A stretch of DNA of 6,226 nt from an uncultured Lachnospiraceae bacterium. GTDB taxonomy: Bacteria > Bacillota_A > Clostridia > Lachnospirales > Lachnospiraceae. The stretch spans positions 1 through 6,226 of the forward strand of contig CANOBT010000263.1 in the NCBI GenBank assembly GCA_947564305.1, read 5' to 3'. This document shows positions 1 through 4,556 of this stretch, piece after piece; the stretch's first letter is position 1; every line of letters begins with the position of its first letter. Below the pieces are notes generated by a model. That model did no database searches. It saw only the letters and a program-made list of their open reading frames with translations, and was not told where the DNA came from. A program made the position numbers and the translations under genes.

Positions 1-72
1 ACCTTCCGGTATTTAGGCGAAGATGCCGACCAAATGTATAACGACCTTTGGAAAGAAGTAAAATCCCAATAA
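1..72 (+). CDS. C-terminal fragment, probable ABC transporter substrate-binding protein (polyamine type)
   Basis: Only the last 23 codons are present, read in frame from base 1 to the TAA at 70-72. The peptide TFRYLGEDADQMYNDLWKEV ends in KSQ. A C-terminal pattern of an acidic turn, then a tyrosine and an amphipathic helix (MYNDLWKEVK) is what I associate with PotD-like spermidine/putrescine-binding lipoproteins of Firmicutes. Those proteins capture polyamines outside the membrane and deliver them to the PotABC permease. The gene runs off the left edge, so neither signal peptide nor binding pocket can be checked. A terminator at 158-190 follows, so it is the last gene of its operon. The coding end is sure; the family rests on a short tail and could be another solute-binding protein. 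Confidence 0.5.
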   Translation, partial: TFRYLGEDADQMYNDLWKEVKSQ

Positions 73-157
73 CAGGCTGGAAAAAATGGATTTTTTAAAA
101 ATAGTAAAATTTTTCTCTCCCCTACAAGCTGATTTTAGGTCGGTTGAGGAATTGAAA

Positions 158-190
158 AACGCCGGGAAGCTGCTCTCGGCGTTCTTTTTA
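158..190 (+). terminator. Rho-independent terminator after the left-edge gene
   Basis: Arms AACGCCGGGA (158-167) and TCTCGGCGTT (174-183) pair over 10 bp with one G-U, around the 6-nt loop AGCTGC. CTTTTTA follows directly. It lies 86 nt past the TAA of the left-edge gene, which is the expected place to end that transcript. Confidence 0.85.
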
Positions 191-268
191 TTCCCTGTTT
201 TTGTGGTGCTTTTTGGGTGAATGGTGCCTTGTCTGAATGTTATCGCTCATGTTCCTCTTTTGGAGCGC

Positions 269-305
269 AAAAAAACGCATGGTTTACAATTTACTGTTCC
301 ATGCG
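269..305 (-). terminator. Minus-strand rho-independent terminator (3' of the Rpn remnant)
   Basis: On the minus strand CGCATGG (305-299) pairs with CCATGCG (282-276) around a 16-nt loop, and a run of seven T follows immediately (275-269). This is a standard intrinsic terminator facing the same way as the rpn remnant, whose stop is at 362. It suggests the remnant kept its original 3' flank. Confidence 0.7.
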
Positions 306-314
306 CCTTTACCA

Positions 315-340
315 ACGCATCCGCAGATGCGTGTTATTTT
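315..340 (+). terminator. Small hairpin with weak T tract
   Basis: ACGCATC (315-321) and GATGCGT (326-332) form a perfect 7-bp stem with a CGCA loop, followed by GTTATTTT. It is adjacent to the minus-strand terminator at 269-305, so the pair forms back-to-back hairpins between convergent genes. The short stem and interrupted T run make it weak; it may just be part of the 3' untranslated region of the minus-strand transcript. Confidence 0.35.
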
Positions 341-361
341 GATATTAAATTGTTTTACCGA

Positions 362-730
362 TTACGCTAACTGCATAACCTCGGCTTCGATTTCTTTTAA
401 TTCATCAAAAGATAATGCCGGAATATAATCTGCAATTTCCTCCAATGTCATTTTTCCTTTTTTTATCATTCTTTCTGCTGTCTTTCTTTCCGTTTCTTTT
501 TCAATGTCTTTCGTATAAGTCCTCATAATCTGCTCATCATCAAATAAACTCATCATAATCGTTACTACCTCCACTTCCTTGCTGCTTAGATACTGTTTTA
601 AGATGTTCCTGTCCTTGCATATGCGGATTGTTTCCGTAACCGCCTGTTTCGTCATTCCATGCTCTTTTATCTGCTCGTTAAAAACCTTACAAAAAACAAT
701 GTTCTGGGAGCGATGGACACCACCTGACAA
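362..730 (-). pseudogene. Rpn-family (PD-(D/E)XK transposase-like) C-terminal remnant
   Basis: Rpn proteins are about 300-residue recombination-promoting nucleases with an N-terminal PD-(D/E)XK domain and a helical tail. This 122-codon frame matches only the tail: FCKVFNEQIKEHG, then AVTETIRICKDRNILKQYL, then EVEVVTIMMSLFDDEQ, and the usual ending KKGKMTLEEIADY. No nuclease domain or catalytic Asp/Glu-X-Lys is present. The 5' end is a TTG at 730 with only AAGGG nearby, and an in-frame TGA lies 9 nt further upstream. The first eight residues (MSGGVHRS) come from one arm of the inverted repeat at 705-787, so true homology appears to start at residue 9. An internal ATG at 655 could serve a shorter product. 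I read it as a decayed 5'-truncated copy. Terminator at 269-305. Confidence 0.7.
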
Positions 731-787
731 TACCCTTCACCACACTCTATATATAAGGAAAATCAACATAGATATCCACCGCTCCCA
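705..787. repeat. Imperfect 17-bp inverted repeat flanking a 49-bp spacer (83 bp total)
   Basis: The left arm TGGGAGCGATGGACACC (705-721) and the right arm GATATCCACCGCTCCCA (771-787) are reverse complements except at three positions, all transitions, so an RNA version would still pair through G-U. The left arm ends exactly where Rpn homology begins. The size and inverted ends resemble a small MITE-like insertion, but I see no clear target-site duplication beside the arms. It may instead be a hairpin in a former leader. Confidence 0.5.
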
Positions 788-800
788 AATGACTATTCTC

Positions 801-820
801 TTTATGCGACGTCGCATAAA
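801..820. promoter_or_regulatory. Palindrome copy 1, TTTATGCGACGTCGCATAAA
   Basis: A perfect 20-bp palindrome, identical to the copies at 2097 and 4537. It lies 70 nt upstream of the 5' end of the Rpn remnant (minus strand). Unlike copies 2-4, no credible -35/-10 pair is seen just upstream of it on the minus strand, which fits a decayed promoter. Confidence 0.7.
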
Positions 821-862
821 GTAAAAATGCCGGTGGCTGTTGGTCAGCTCCACAGGTTACCC

Positions 863-955
863 TCACACGCTCATTACGCAACGTGTTACTCTACCTCTCC
901 CATTTCTATGGGCAAGCCCCACCTTCGGGGGTGTATCATTATCACTGACAAACAT
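863..955 (-). CDS. Possible 30-residue small protein, unknown function
   Basis: ATG at 955 is preceded by GAAGGAG at an ideal 7-nt spacing, and the frame ends at the TGA at 863-865. The product begins MFVSDNDTPPKVGLAHRNG and finishes RGRVTRCVMSV, so it is basic in its second half with no membrane segment. The same frame is open further upstream to a stop near 1027, so it could equally be the tail of a broken gene. I see no promoter directly upstream. The only support is the ribosome site; a chance ORF is quite possible. Confidence 0.25.
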   Translation of the reverse strand: MFVSDNDTPPKVGLAHRNGRGRVTRCVMSV

Positions 956-1170
956 ATCTTCGCTCCTTCTCTCACCAAAAGAAGTCACACAGAACGGATC
1001 CAATCGCTCTCCCCAGCTCCATTATTCAGGCTATTTCCCAAATTGAGGATCTTTGCGCATCCACTGTGAAGCTCCCTGTCTGCCAGACGTTACCGGACTT
1101 TATGACGCAAAAGCTGTATTCTTACGCATATGCGGCGTATTTATCATGGATCATTTATATAGAAAAGCCT

Positions 1171-1554
1171 TTATTGGCTGATCCTCACATCTTCCTCACC
1201 ATTCTCAGACATTCTATCCCCTGCGGGATTCTGGGAATCAAACCAGTCCCCTACCTCATAACATGAATATGTTTCTTCCGTCACATCAAAAAAATTCTTC
1301 TTTTCGTATATCCGCCCTCTTTTTTCTACCTCGTCGCAAATATGTATCCGATATCTCGTCGGAATATATGCCATGTTTCCATAAGCCCTTTCTCGGAGTT
1401 CACCATTAATCACTTCTTTTTTATATATAGTTCCTTCTTTTAAATATATATCCGCTCCTGTGTACAACTCCAAACCATAGGATATAGAACCAATAATCAC
1501 TATTGCAATCAATCCAACGATCATACCTTTTGCCACTATCTTAATATCTTCCAT
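1171..1554 (-). CDS. Single-pass membrane protein with extracytoplasmic beta-rich tail, unknown function
   Basis: 127 residues from the ATG at 1554. Residues 7-29 (VAKGMIVGLIAIVIIGSISYG) are a clear membrane helix preceded by few charges. The remaining ~95 residues alternate polar and hydrophobic positions (GTIYKKEVI, TRYRIHIC, CYEVGDWFD), which suggests a small beta domain, probably outside the cell; the pattern 'YRI-I ... F-V ... Y--Y-VGD' recurs in secreted Firmicutes proteins, but I cannot name the domain. A GTG at 1587 would add 11 residues (KGKKEKGKKE repeats) but has no ribosome site, while the ATG has AAAGGG nine nt upstream. It follows the zinc-ribbon gene by about 50 nt and is last in this cluster. 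A weak AGCC/GGCT hairpin with TTTTC overlaps its stop. Confidence 0.7.
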   Translation of the reverse strand: MEDIKIVAKGMIVGLIAIVIIGSISYGLELYTGADIYLKEGTIYKKEVINGELRERAYGNMAYIPTRYRIHICDEVEKRGRIYEKKNFFDVTEETYSCYEVGDWFDSQNPAGDRMSENGEEDVRISQ

Positions 1555-1584
1555 CTCTTTTTTCCCTTTCTCTTTTTTCCCTTT
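1555..1584 (-). repeat. Two tandem 15-bp units carrying the ribosome site
   Basis: The minus strand reads AAAGGGAAAAAAGAG twice without interruption, ending directly at the ATG at 1554. Each unit contains an AAAGGG Shine-Dalgarno-like core. If translation began at the GTG at 1587 the units would encode KGKKE twice. A slippage duplication of the ribosome site is the simpler reading. Confidence 0.6.
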
Positions 1585-1604
1585 CACACACCAACACCCA
1601 CAGT

Positions 1605-1922
1605 CTACACAATTCTTTTGCTCACATATATCACTCTATGCCCACAATTCGCACAGTACCTTACATGTTGATCTGGCTGCTTGTACTGACATTTCGGGCA
1701 AAAATACTCACCCTCTTCTTCCAGCAGAAGCGCTGGCATTTCACGCTTTTTCAAGCACTCATTTTCGGTTTTAAGATGCGCCGTCTCTGCCTGAATCATC
1801 AGCTCCACATCAGGCTCCGCTTCCTTGCTGTCACAAACGACGGCTTTTACCTTATGCAGTTTATTTTCACAGAAAAAGATAATTGTATCTAAAAGATTCC
1901 AGTTAACTATGTAATTCATCAC
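1605..1922 (-). CDS. Small zinc-ribbon protein
   Basis: 105 residues. The C-terminus holds a two-knuckle zinc ribbon: CPKC at 75-78 and CANC at 90-93, spaced by 11 residues, a typical Cys4 zinc-binding unit. Residues about 35-66 are helical and charged and may form a coiled coil, and the N-terminus (residues 1-28, NWNLLDTIIFFCENKL) is moderately hydrophobic but too polar to call a membrane helix. Such zinc-ribbon proteins are common near mobile or prophage regions of Firmicutes; the role here is unknown. The start is GTG 1922 or the adjacent ATG 1919; GGGAG sits 11 nt before the GTG. It begins 15 nt after the stop of the 42-residue gene and shares its promoter (2132-2160), so the two are co-transcribed. 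Confidence 0.75.
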   Translation of the reverse strand: MMNYIVNWNLLDTIIFFCENKLHKVKAVVCDSKEAEPDVELMIQAETAHLKTENECLKKREMPALLLEEEGEYFCPKCQYKQPDQHVRYCANCGHRVIYVSKRIV

Positions 1923-1937
1923 GATAAATGATTCTCC

Positions 1938-2066
1938 CTATAAACCAATCTGCTTCTGCAGCTTTTCCAATTCATTTAATATTTCATCCATGTCTTTCAA
2001 CTTTTGGGTGAGATGGAGCATTTCTCTCCACTCTAAACATATCCATAGAAACAATAACAGCTTCAT
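1938..2066 (-). CDS. 42-residue helical small protein, first gene of the zinc-ribbon cluster
   Basis: ATG at 2066 is preceded by the very strong ribosome site AAAGGAGGGG, and the frame ends at TAG 1938-1940. The product starts MKLLLFLWICLEW and continues with a heptad-like helix (MLHLTQKLKDMDEILNELEK), so a short hydrophobic start is followed by a probable coiled coil. No named family is recognised. Position argues that it is real: promoter at 2132-2160, palindrome copy 2 at 2097-2116, ribosome site, ORF, and then the zinc-ribbon gene 15 nt on. It might be a small membrane-associated partner of the zinc-ribbon protein, or a translated leader. Confidence 0.6.
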   Translation of the reverse strand: MKLLLFLWICLEWREMLHLTQKLKDMDEILNELEKLQKQIGL

Positions 2067-2096
2067 TGCAGCTCCCCTCCTTTTTTATTAATACCC

Positions 2097-2116
2097 TTTA
2101 TGCGACGTCGCATAAA
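2097..2116. promoter_or_regulatory. Palindrome copy 2, TTTATGCGACGTCGCATAAA
   Basis: Identical to copies 1 and 3. It lies 15 nt downstream of the -10 of the promoter at 2132-2160 and 30 nt upstream of the ATG at 2066, so it is in the predicted 5' untranslated region of the zinc-ribbon cluster. It could act as an operator that blocks elongation or initiation, or in RNA as an 8-bp hairpin with an ACGU loop. Confidence 0.75.
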
Positions 2117-2392
2117 TTACCGTTCTACTTGCTTATCCTCTCGCTGCCTTTGGATGTCAACATCCTTCTTCCCTTCTGTCTCCTTTTAAAATTTTGTTAA
2201 TCGATCATGGAGGGATTCCTTCTCTGCCTGTTCTTCGACATACCCTTTTCTGATCCACGATTCAGGTACGGCCTGCTCATATCCTTTTTATGGCTGTCCA
2301 ACTTCTCTTTCCTTCTTCACTCTGCCAGGCGTTGCTTCATACCCCTTTTGTGTAAGAATAAATACATTTCCTTCTTTTGCATTGTGATACAT
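2117..2392 (-). pseudogene. Small ORF interrupted by two in-frame TAA codons
   Basis: ATG at 2392 follows AGGGAGGG at good spacing. The frame gives 34 residues (MYHNAKEGNVFILTQKGYEA...VGQP), TAA at 2288-2290, then 33 protein-like residues in the same frame (KGYEQAVPESWIRKGYVEEQ...LTKF), TAA at 2186-2188, then 22 charged residues (KETEGKKDVDIQRQREDKQV...) ending at TAA 2117-2119, next to palindrome copy 2. All three parts are in one frame, with no frameshift and similar hydrophilic composition, which argues for a ~90-codon gene with two nonsense mutations. Alternatively only the first 34 codons are translated. Family not recognised. The degenerate palindrome at 2429-2444 lies 37 nt upstream of its start. 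Promoter 2132-2160 of the next cluster lies inside its 3' end. Confidence 0.5.
2132..2160 (-). promoter_or_regulatory. Sigma-A promoter for the 42-residue / zinc-ribbon / membrane protein cluster
   Basis: Perfect -35 TTGACA (2160-2155), 17-nt spacer, -10 GATAAG (2137-2132, four of six consensus). Predicted transcription start is near 2125, placing palindrome copy 2 at about +9 to +28. Confidence 0.6.
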
Positions 2393-2428
2393 CTTAACCC
2401 TCCCTACTGTTTGAATCTTATTTTTTAG

Positions 2429-2444
2429 TATGAGACATCTCATA
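2429..2444. promoter_or_regulatory. Degenerate palindrome copy 5
   Basis: TATGAGACATCTCATA is a 16-bp inverted repeat broken only at its centre. Compared with the core of the other copies (TATGCGACGTCGCATA) it differs at three positions; two of these form one pair and changed together (C-G to A-T), which keeps the symmetry. It lies 37 nt upstream of the ATG at 2392 and overlaps the stop codon of the membrane protein gene ending at 2440. Confidence 0.4.
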
Positions 2445-2724
2445 AATTTAAAAGATAGAAAAAAAGAGACACGCTAGTTAACATTAAAAGAATAAAAAAT
2501 AAAACAAAAGGTAATAACACGTACTTCAACAAAAATTTTAAAGCTGGTTTTATAGAATCTGCTCTGTTTATTTCCCTGTTTTCAACAAACTCTTCGAACA
2601 ACGCATTTAAAGCATTTGCTAACTCATCTATAAGTTTTTCTTCGCTTAAGAAAACCGTTGAAACCAAAGAAAGAGATCCCAAAATTGAAAGGAATATTGC
2701 TATTACAATTTCTAAAGTTGTCAT
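2440..2724 (-). CDS. Small two-helix membrane protein, partner of the RHH gene
   Basis: 94 residues. A membrane helix spans about 5-27 (EIVIAIFLSILGSLSLVSTVF) and a second about 64-93 (FLLKYVLLPFVLFFILLMLT and beyond). Between them is an acidic, helix-prone segment (EEKLIDELANALNALFEEF, residues 28-60). No known family is recognised. It starts 18 nt after the stop of the ribbon-helix-helix gene and has no promoter of its own, so it is probably its operon partner. A DNA-binding small protein followed by a small hydrophobic protein recalls toxin-antitoxin or immunity-type gene pairs, but that is inference; a transport accessory or signalling protein is also possible. The stop lies within degenerate palindrome copy 5. 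Confidence 0.65.
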   Translation of the reverse strand: MTTLEIVIAIFLSILGSLSLVSTVFLSEEKLIDELANALNALFEEFVENREINRADSIKPALKFLLKYVLLPFVLFFILLMLTSVSLFFYLLNL

Positions 2725-2742
2725 GTATCTACCACTCTTATC

Positions 2743-2925
2743 TCAATCATTTTCTGTTTCAGCTTGTGATTCCATAATATTCAAAGATTTCAACCCCATC
2801 CCAATAACATAACGCAGCATTTCTGCTTGGCTATCGTTATAAAAACGTTCTTTTTTTAATTTATCAAGTGCTGGTTCCCACTCTGGTAATAAAGTAATCA
2901 TTGCCCGTTTTACATATGTTGACAT
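2743..2925 (-). CDS. Ribbon-helix-helix DNA-binding protein (minus-strand member of divergent pair)
   Basis: 60 residues, the usual size of an Arc/CopG-type dimeric repressor. Residues 4-13 (YVKRAMITLL) form the DNA-contacting beta strand, helix 1 is around 14-26 (PEWEPALDKLKKE), the turn is near FYNDS, and helix 2 (QAEMLRYVIGMGLKSL) follows. The fold is inferred from this pattern. The ATG at 2925 has AAAGGAG at 6-nt spacing. Its promoter (2982-3011) has a 13-bp palindrome between -35 and -10, strongly suggesting repression by this protein or by the divergent RHH protein. It is likely the DNA-binding half of a two-gene operon with the membrane protein at 2440-2724. Confidence 0.75.
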   Translation of the reverse strand: MSTYVKRAMITLLPEWEPALDKLKKERFYNDSQAEMLRYVIGMGLKSLNIMESQAETEND

Positions 2926-2981
2926 AATCTTCTCCTTTCTACCATCACATCACTGTATCTATGTATCACTCATTCACCACA

Positions 2982-3011
2982 ATTATAGAGTATCAGTGAT
3001 ACACCTGTCAA
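2982..3011 (-). promoter_or_regulatory. Consensus sigma-A promoter of the minus-strand RHH operon
   Basis: TTGACA (3011-3006) and TATAAT (2987-2982) are both perfect consensus hexamers with an 18-nt spacer. The spacer contains the palindrome GTATCAGTGATAC (2990-3002). A strong promoter with a symmetric site inside the spacer is a classic repressible layout. Confidence 0.8.
2990..3002. promoter_or_regulatory. Operator O1 in the RHH promoter spacer
   Basis: GTATCA-G-TGATAC is a perfect 13-bp palindrome around one base, placed between the -35 and -10 of the minus-strand promoter. The half-site GTATC recurs at 2955, 2963, 3029 and 3045, giving an array of candidate RHH contacts across the divergent region. 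Confidence 0.6.
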
Positions 3012-3033
3012 GAACTTATTATTAAAATGTATC

Positions 3034-3061
3034 TTTACATCAGTGTATCACTCGTGATAAG
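3034..3061 (+). promoter_or_regulatory. Probable promoter of the plus-strand RHH gene
   Basis: TTTACA (3034-3039), 16-nt spacer, GATAAG (3056-3061). The spacer overlaps the palindrome at 3046-3059. Both hexamers are imperfect, so this is weaker than the divergent promoter, but it lies in the right place, 24 nt before the ATG at 3085. Confidence 0.4.
3046..3059. promoter_or_regulatory. Operator O2 at the plus-strand RHH promoter
   Basis: TATCAC-TC-GTGATA is a perfect inverted repeat with a 2-nt centre. It shares the TATCAC/GTGATA half-site with operator O1 and overlaps the predicted -10 of the plus-strand RHH gene. The same TGTATCACTC decamer also occurs at 2962-2971. Confidence 0.6.
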
Positions 3062-3084
3062 ATGTATATTTAGGAGGCAAAGCC

Positions 3085-3306
3085 ATGGCAACCAAAAAAC
3101 CACGATACATGATTTCTGTTGACATTGATATGTTCAATGCAATTGAAGATTTCCGTTTTGAACGTCGCTTTCAGACCCGTTCTGAAGCTACTACAGAATT
3201 AATTCGACTCGGATTAGAACAATTAAAGAAAGAAGCCAACCTAGAGGCACTAAGTAAGGAAGAAGATCATTCTTCTTTTAAGTCACAAGCCCCAGATACT
3301 GAATAA
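3085..3306 (+). CDS. Ribbon-helix-helix DNA-binding protein (plus-strand member of divergent pair)
   Basis: 73 residues. Residues 6-14 (PRYMISVDI) are the beta strand, 15-28 (DMFNAIEDFRFERR) helix 1, and 32-50 (TRSEATTELIRLGLEQLKK) helix 2 with the SEAT-type N-cap typical of Arc/MetJ/CopG proteins. A charged tail of about 20 residues follows. The ATG at 3085 has TAGGAGG at 7-nt spacing. It faces away from the other RHH gene, sharing 159 nt that contain both promoters and at least two operator palindromes. It is monocistronic: a strong terminator begins at its stop codon. Likely an autoregulator or cross-regulator of the divergent operon; RHH proteins also serve as plasmid and ICE accessory regulators. 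Confidence 0.8.
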   Translation: MATKKPRYMISVDIDMFNAIEDFRFERRFQTRSEATTELIRLGLEQLKKEANLEALSKEEDHSSFKSQAPDTE

Positions 3307-3336
3307 AGCCCCAGAAAACTAGATCTGGGGCTTTTC
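3305..3336 (+). terminator. Strong terminator, possibly bidirectional
   Basis: AAAGCCCCAGA (3305-3315) and TCTGGGGCTTT (3324-3334) form a perfect 11-bp stem with an 8-nt loop, followed by T then C. It overlaps the TAA of the plus-strand RHH gene. The opposite strand reads CTTTATTC after the stem, so it may also stop transcription from the convergent lipoprotein gene. Confidence 0.85.
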
Positions 3337-3389
3337 GCTTTAGTAAACATATAAATCTTGAACTGTTAGTTCTTCATAGATTTTTTGTT

Positions 3390-4511
3390 TTACTCGGCTA
3401 CCGATGATTCATATTCATATTGCTCTATATTTTTTGTTACACAGTTGTTGAAAAGCGAATCAGTTTCTTCATAACCATTGTAATAATAACTCCCCTTCGT
3501 AAAGGCTTCTCCATTAACCATTCCCAAAAAAGCTGACCCTGTAGGCATTGTATAGTTTGTCAAGTCAACACTGCATGTTCCATCCGCTAAAACTATGATA
3601 TCCTTAAAACGGCAATATGTATAAAAATCAAAATTATTTTCTGAATTTTCAACACTTATTTTATATATATTATACAAAATATTATTCTCATACACTATCT
3701 GATTCTCCTTAGGTCGAAGAAAATAACTCCCAACATATTTTATAGATTTTAATGAATCTTTCTCCTCCCATGATGTTGCAACCCGAGCCCGTAAAGCATC
3801 TTCAAGTTGCTTCGTCATTTTATCAAGCGTATCTTGTGGAATCTCACCTATACCCATTACATATCTGTCCAAATCAGGAACCACATACTCCTTGTTATCC
3901 TCAATAGCATTATAACCGGCCATATGTAATTCGTCTTCATCGTATTCCACGGAAAGAATAATAGGCTCGCCCACTTTTAAATTTGTTTCTTTACTTAACG
4001 TATATCTCTTAACCCCAGGATAAGAATCTGTATTTGAATCTGCGATCTGTGCTGTAACATATGGTGCTATCCCAGAAAATTCTATATCTATATTTTCAAA
4101 TAAATCGACCTCTTTAATCTCTTTCAGACCCGAAACTGTATATGTTTTTTCACCCTTAGATAATAATTCAAAATCATACCCTTCCAACATCGCCTCATTT
4201 ATACTCGCTTTAACAACCACTTGATCTCCATTTGACAATCCTGATGCTGGTTGCATTTCATATTGAACCGCCATTTCAATATTTAATGCACTTCCTAATG
4301 TGTCAAAACCATCAATGCTCTCGATTCCTGCCGCTTCGAGTGCCTCACTCTCCCAGAAATATTCATTTTCCAATCTGGCGGTTCCGTAACCATCATATCC
4401 TTCAAAAGAAACTTGCAGATTTTCTGTTACATCAATTTTCTTCTTACCGCATCCAGTCAATAGTGCAACCAAACTCAGCATAACAAAAGCGATAAATTTT
4501 CTTTCCCTCAT
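3390..4511 (-). CDS. Lipoprotein with duplicated beta-type module, unknown function
   Basis: 373 residues from the ATG at 4511. Signal: RERK, hydrophobic core, then lipobox L18-T19-G20-C21, so it should be lipidated at Cys21 and face outward. Two related modules follow: residues 25-129 (KIDVTENLQVSFEGYDGYGT ... GLSNGDQVVVKASI ... KTYTVSGL) and 133-214 (KEVDLFENIDIEFSGIAPYV ... NLKVGEPIILSVEY ... KEYVVPDL), each starting with a beta strand pair and ending in a hydrophobic strand. A different C-terminal domain (215-373) follows. This layout occurs in secreted Lachnospiraceae proteins as I recall them, but I know no function. The start is set by GAAGGAG eight nt before this ATG; a longer frame to 4577 merely translates the palindrome. 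Own promoter at 4579-4607. Confidence 0.8.
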   Translation of the reverse strand: MRERKFIAFVMLSLVALLTGCGKKKIDVTENLQVSFEGYDGYGTARLENEYFWESEALEAAGIESIDGFDTLGSALNIEMAVQYEMQPASGLSNGDQVVVKASINEAMLEGYDFELLSKGEKTYTVSGLKEIKEVDLFENIDIEFSGIAPYVTAQIADSNTDSYPGVKRYTLSKETNLKVGEPIILSVEYDEDELHMAGYNAIEDNKEYVVPDLDRYVMGIGEIPQDTLDKMTKQLEDALRARVATSWEEKDSLKSIKYVGSYFLRPKENQIVYENNILYNIYKISVENSENNFDFYTYCRFKDIIVLADGTCSVDLTNYTMPTGSAFLGMVNGEAFTKGSYYYNGYEETDSLFNNCVTKNIEQYEYESSVAE

Positions 4512-4536
4512 AATCTCTTCTCCTTCGTGTTTTATC

Positions 4537-4556
4537 TTTATGCGACGTCGCATAAA
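4537..4556. promoter_or_regulatory. Palindrome copy 3, TTTATGCGACGTCGCATAAA
   Basis: Identical to copies 1 and 2. It lies 22 nt downstream of the -10 of the lipoprotein promoter and 25 nt upstream of the ATG at 4511, at about +16 to +35 of the predicted transcript. Confidence 0.8.

Larger units (their letters stand above)
731..1170. other. 440-bp GC-richer interval without a recognisable full gene
   Basis: This interval holds the right part of the 705-787 repeat, palindrome copy 1 (801-820) and one short minus-strand ORF (863-955). It is visibly richer in G and C than its flanks between about 830 and 1100. On the minus strand several short conserved-looking peptides appear in shifting frames, for example GASQWMRKDPQFG near 1070-1030 and then WIRSV in the next frame, as in a decayed gene. 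Local stems are CCCAT-AGAA-ATGGG near 900-913 and ACACG/CGTGT near 865-886. Longer plus-strand frames here lack ribosome sites. No family was identified; a mobile-element remnant or structured RNA are both possible. Confidence 0.3.

Noticed and set aside
705..787. Inverted repeat as an intact insertion element
   Set aside because: It is 83 bp with no coding capacity, and no target-site duplication is visible beside the arms, so only a repeat is claimed.
827..1069. Overlapping plus-strand frames of 80 and 68 codons
   Set aside because: No ribosome site, both are rich in Ser, Pro and His in the manner of antisense frames, and they begin next to the palindrome. The better ribosome site in this stretch is on the minus strand at 955.
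1125..1134. CGCATATGCG as another copy of the dispersed palindrome
   Set aside because: It shares only the TATGCG half and lacks the GACGTC centre, so chance similarity is likely.
2207..2428. 73-codon plus-strand hydrophobic frame
   Set aside because: It is the antisense of the interrupted minus-strand frame (2117-2392), has no ribosome site, and its hydrophobicity is the usual mirror of a hydrophilic gene.
2955..3060. Repeated GTATC motifs as a CRISPR or iteron array
   Set aside because: The copies are short, unevenly spaced and partly inverted; they fit RHH operator half-sites in promoters better than CRISPR repeats or origin iterons.
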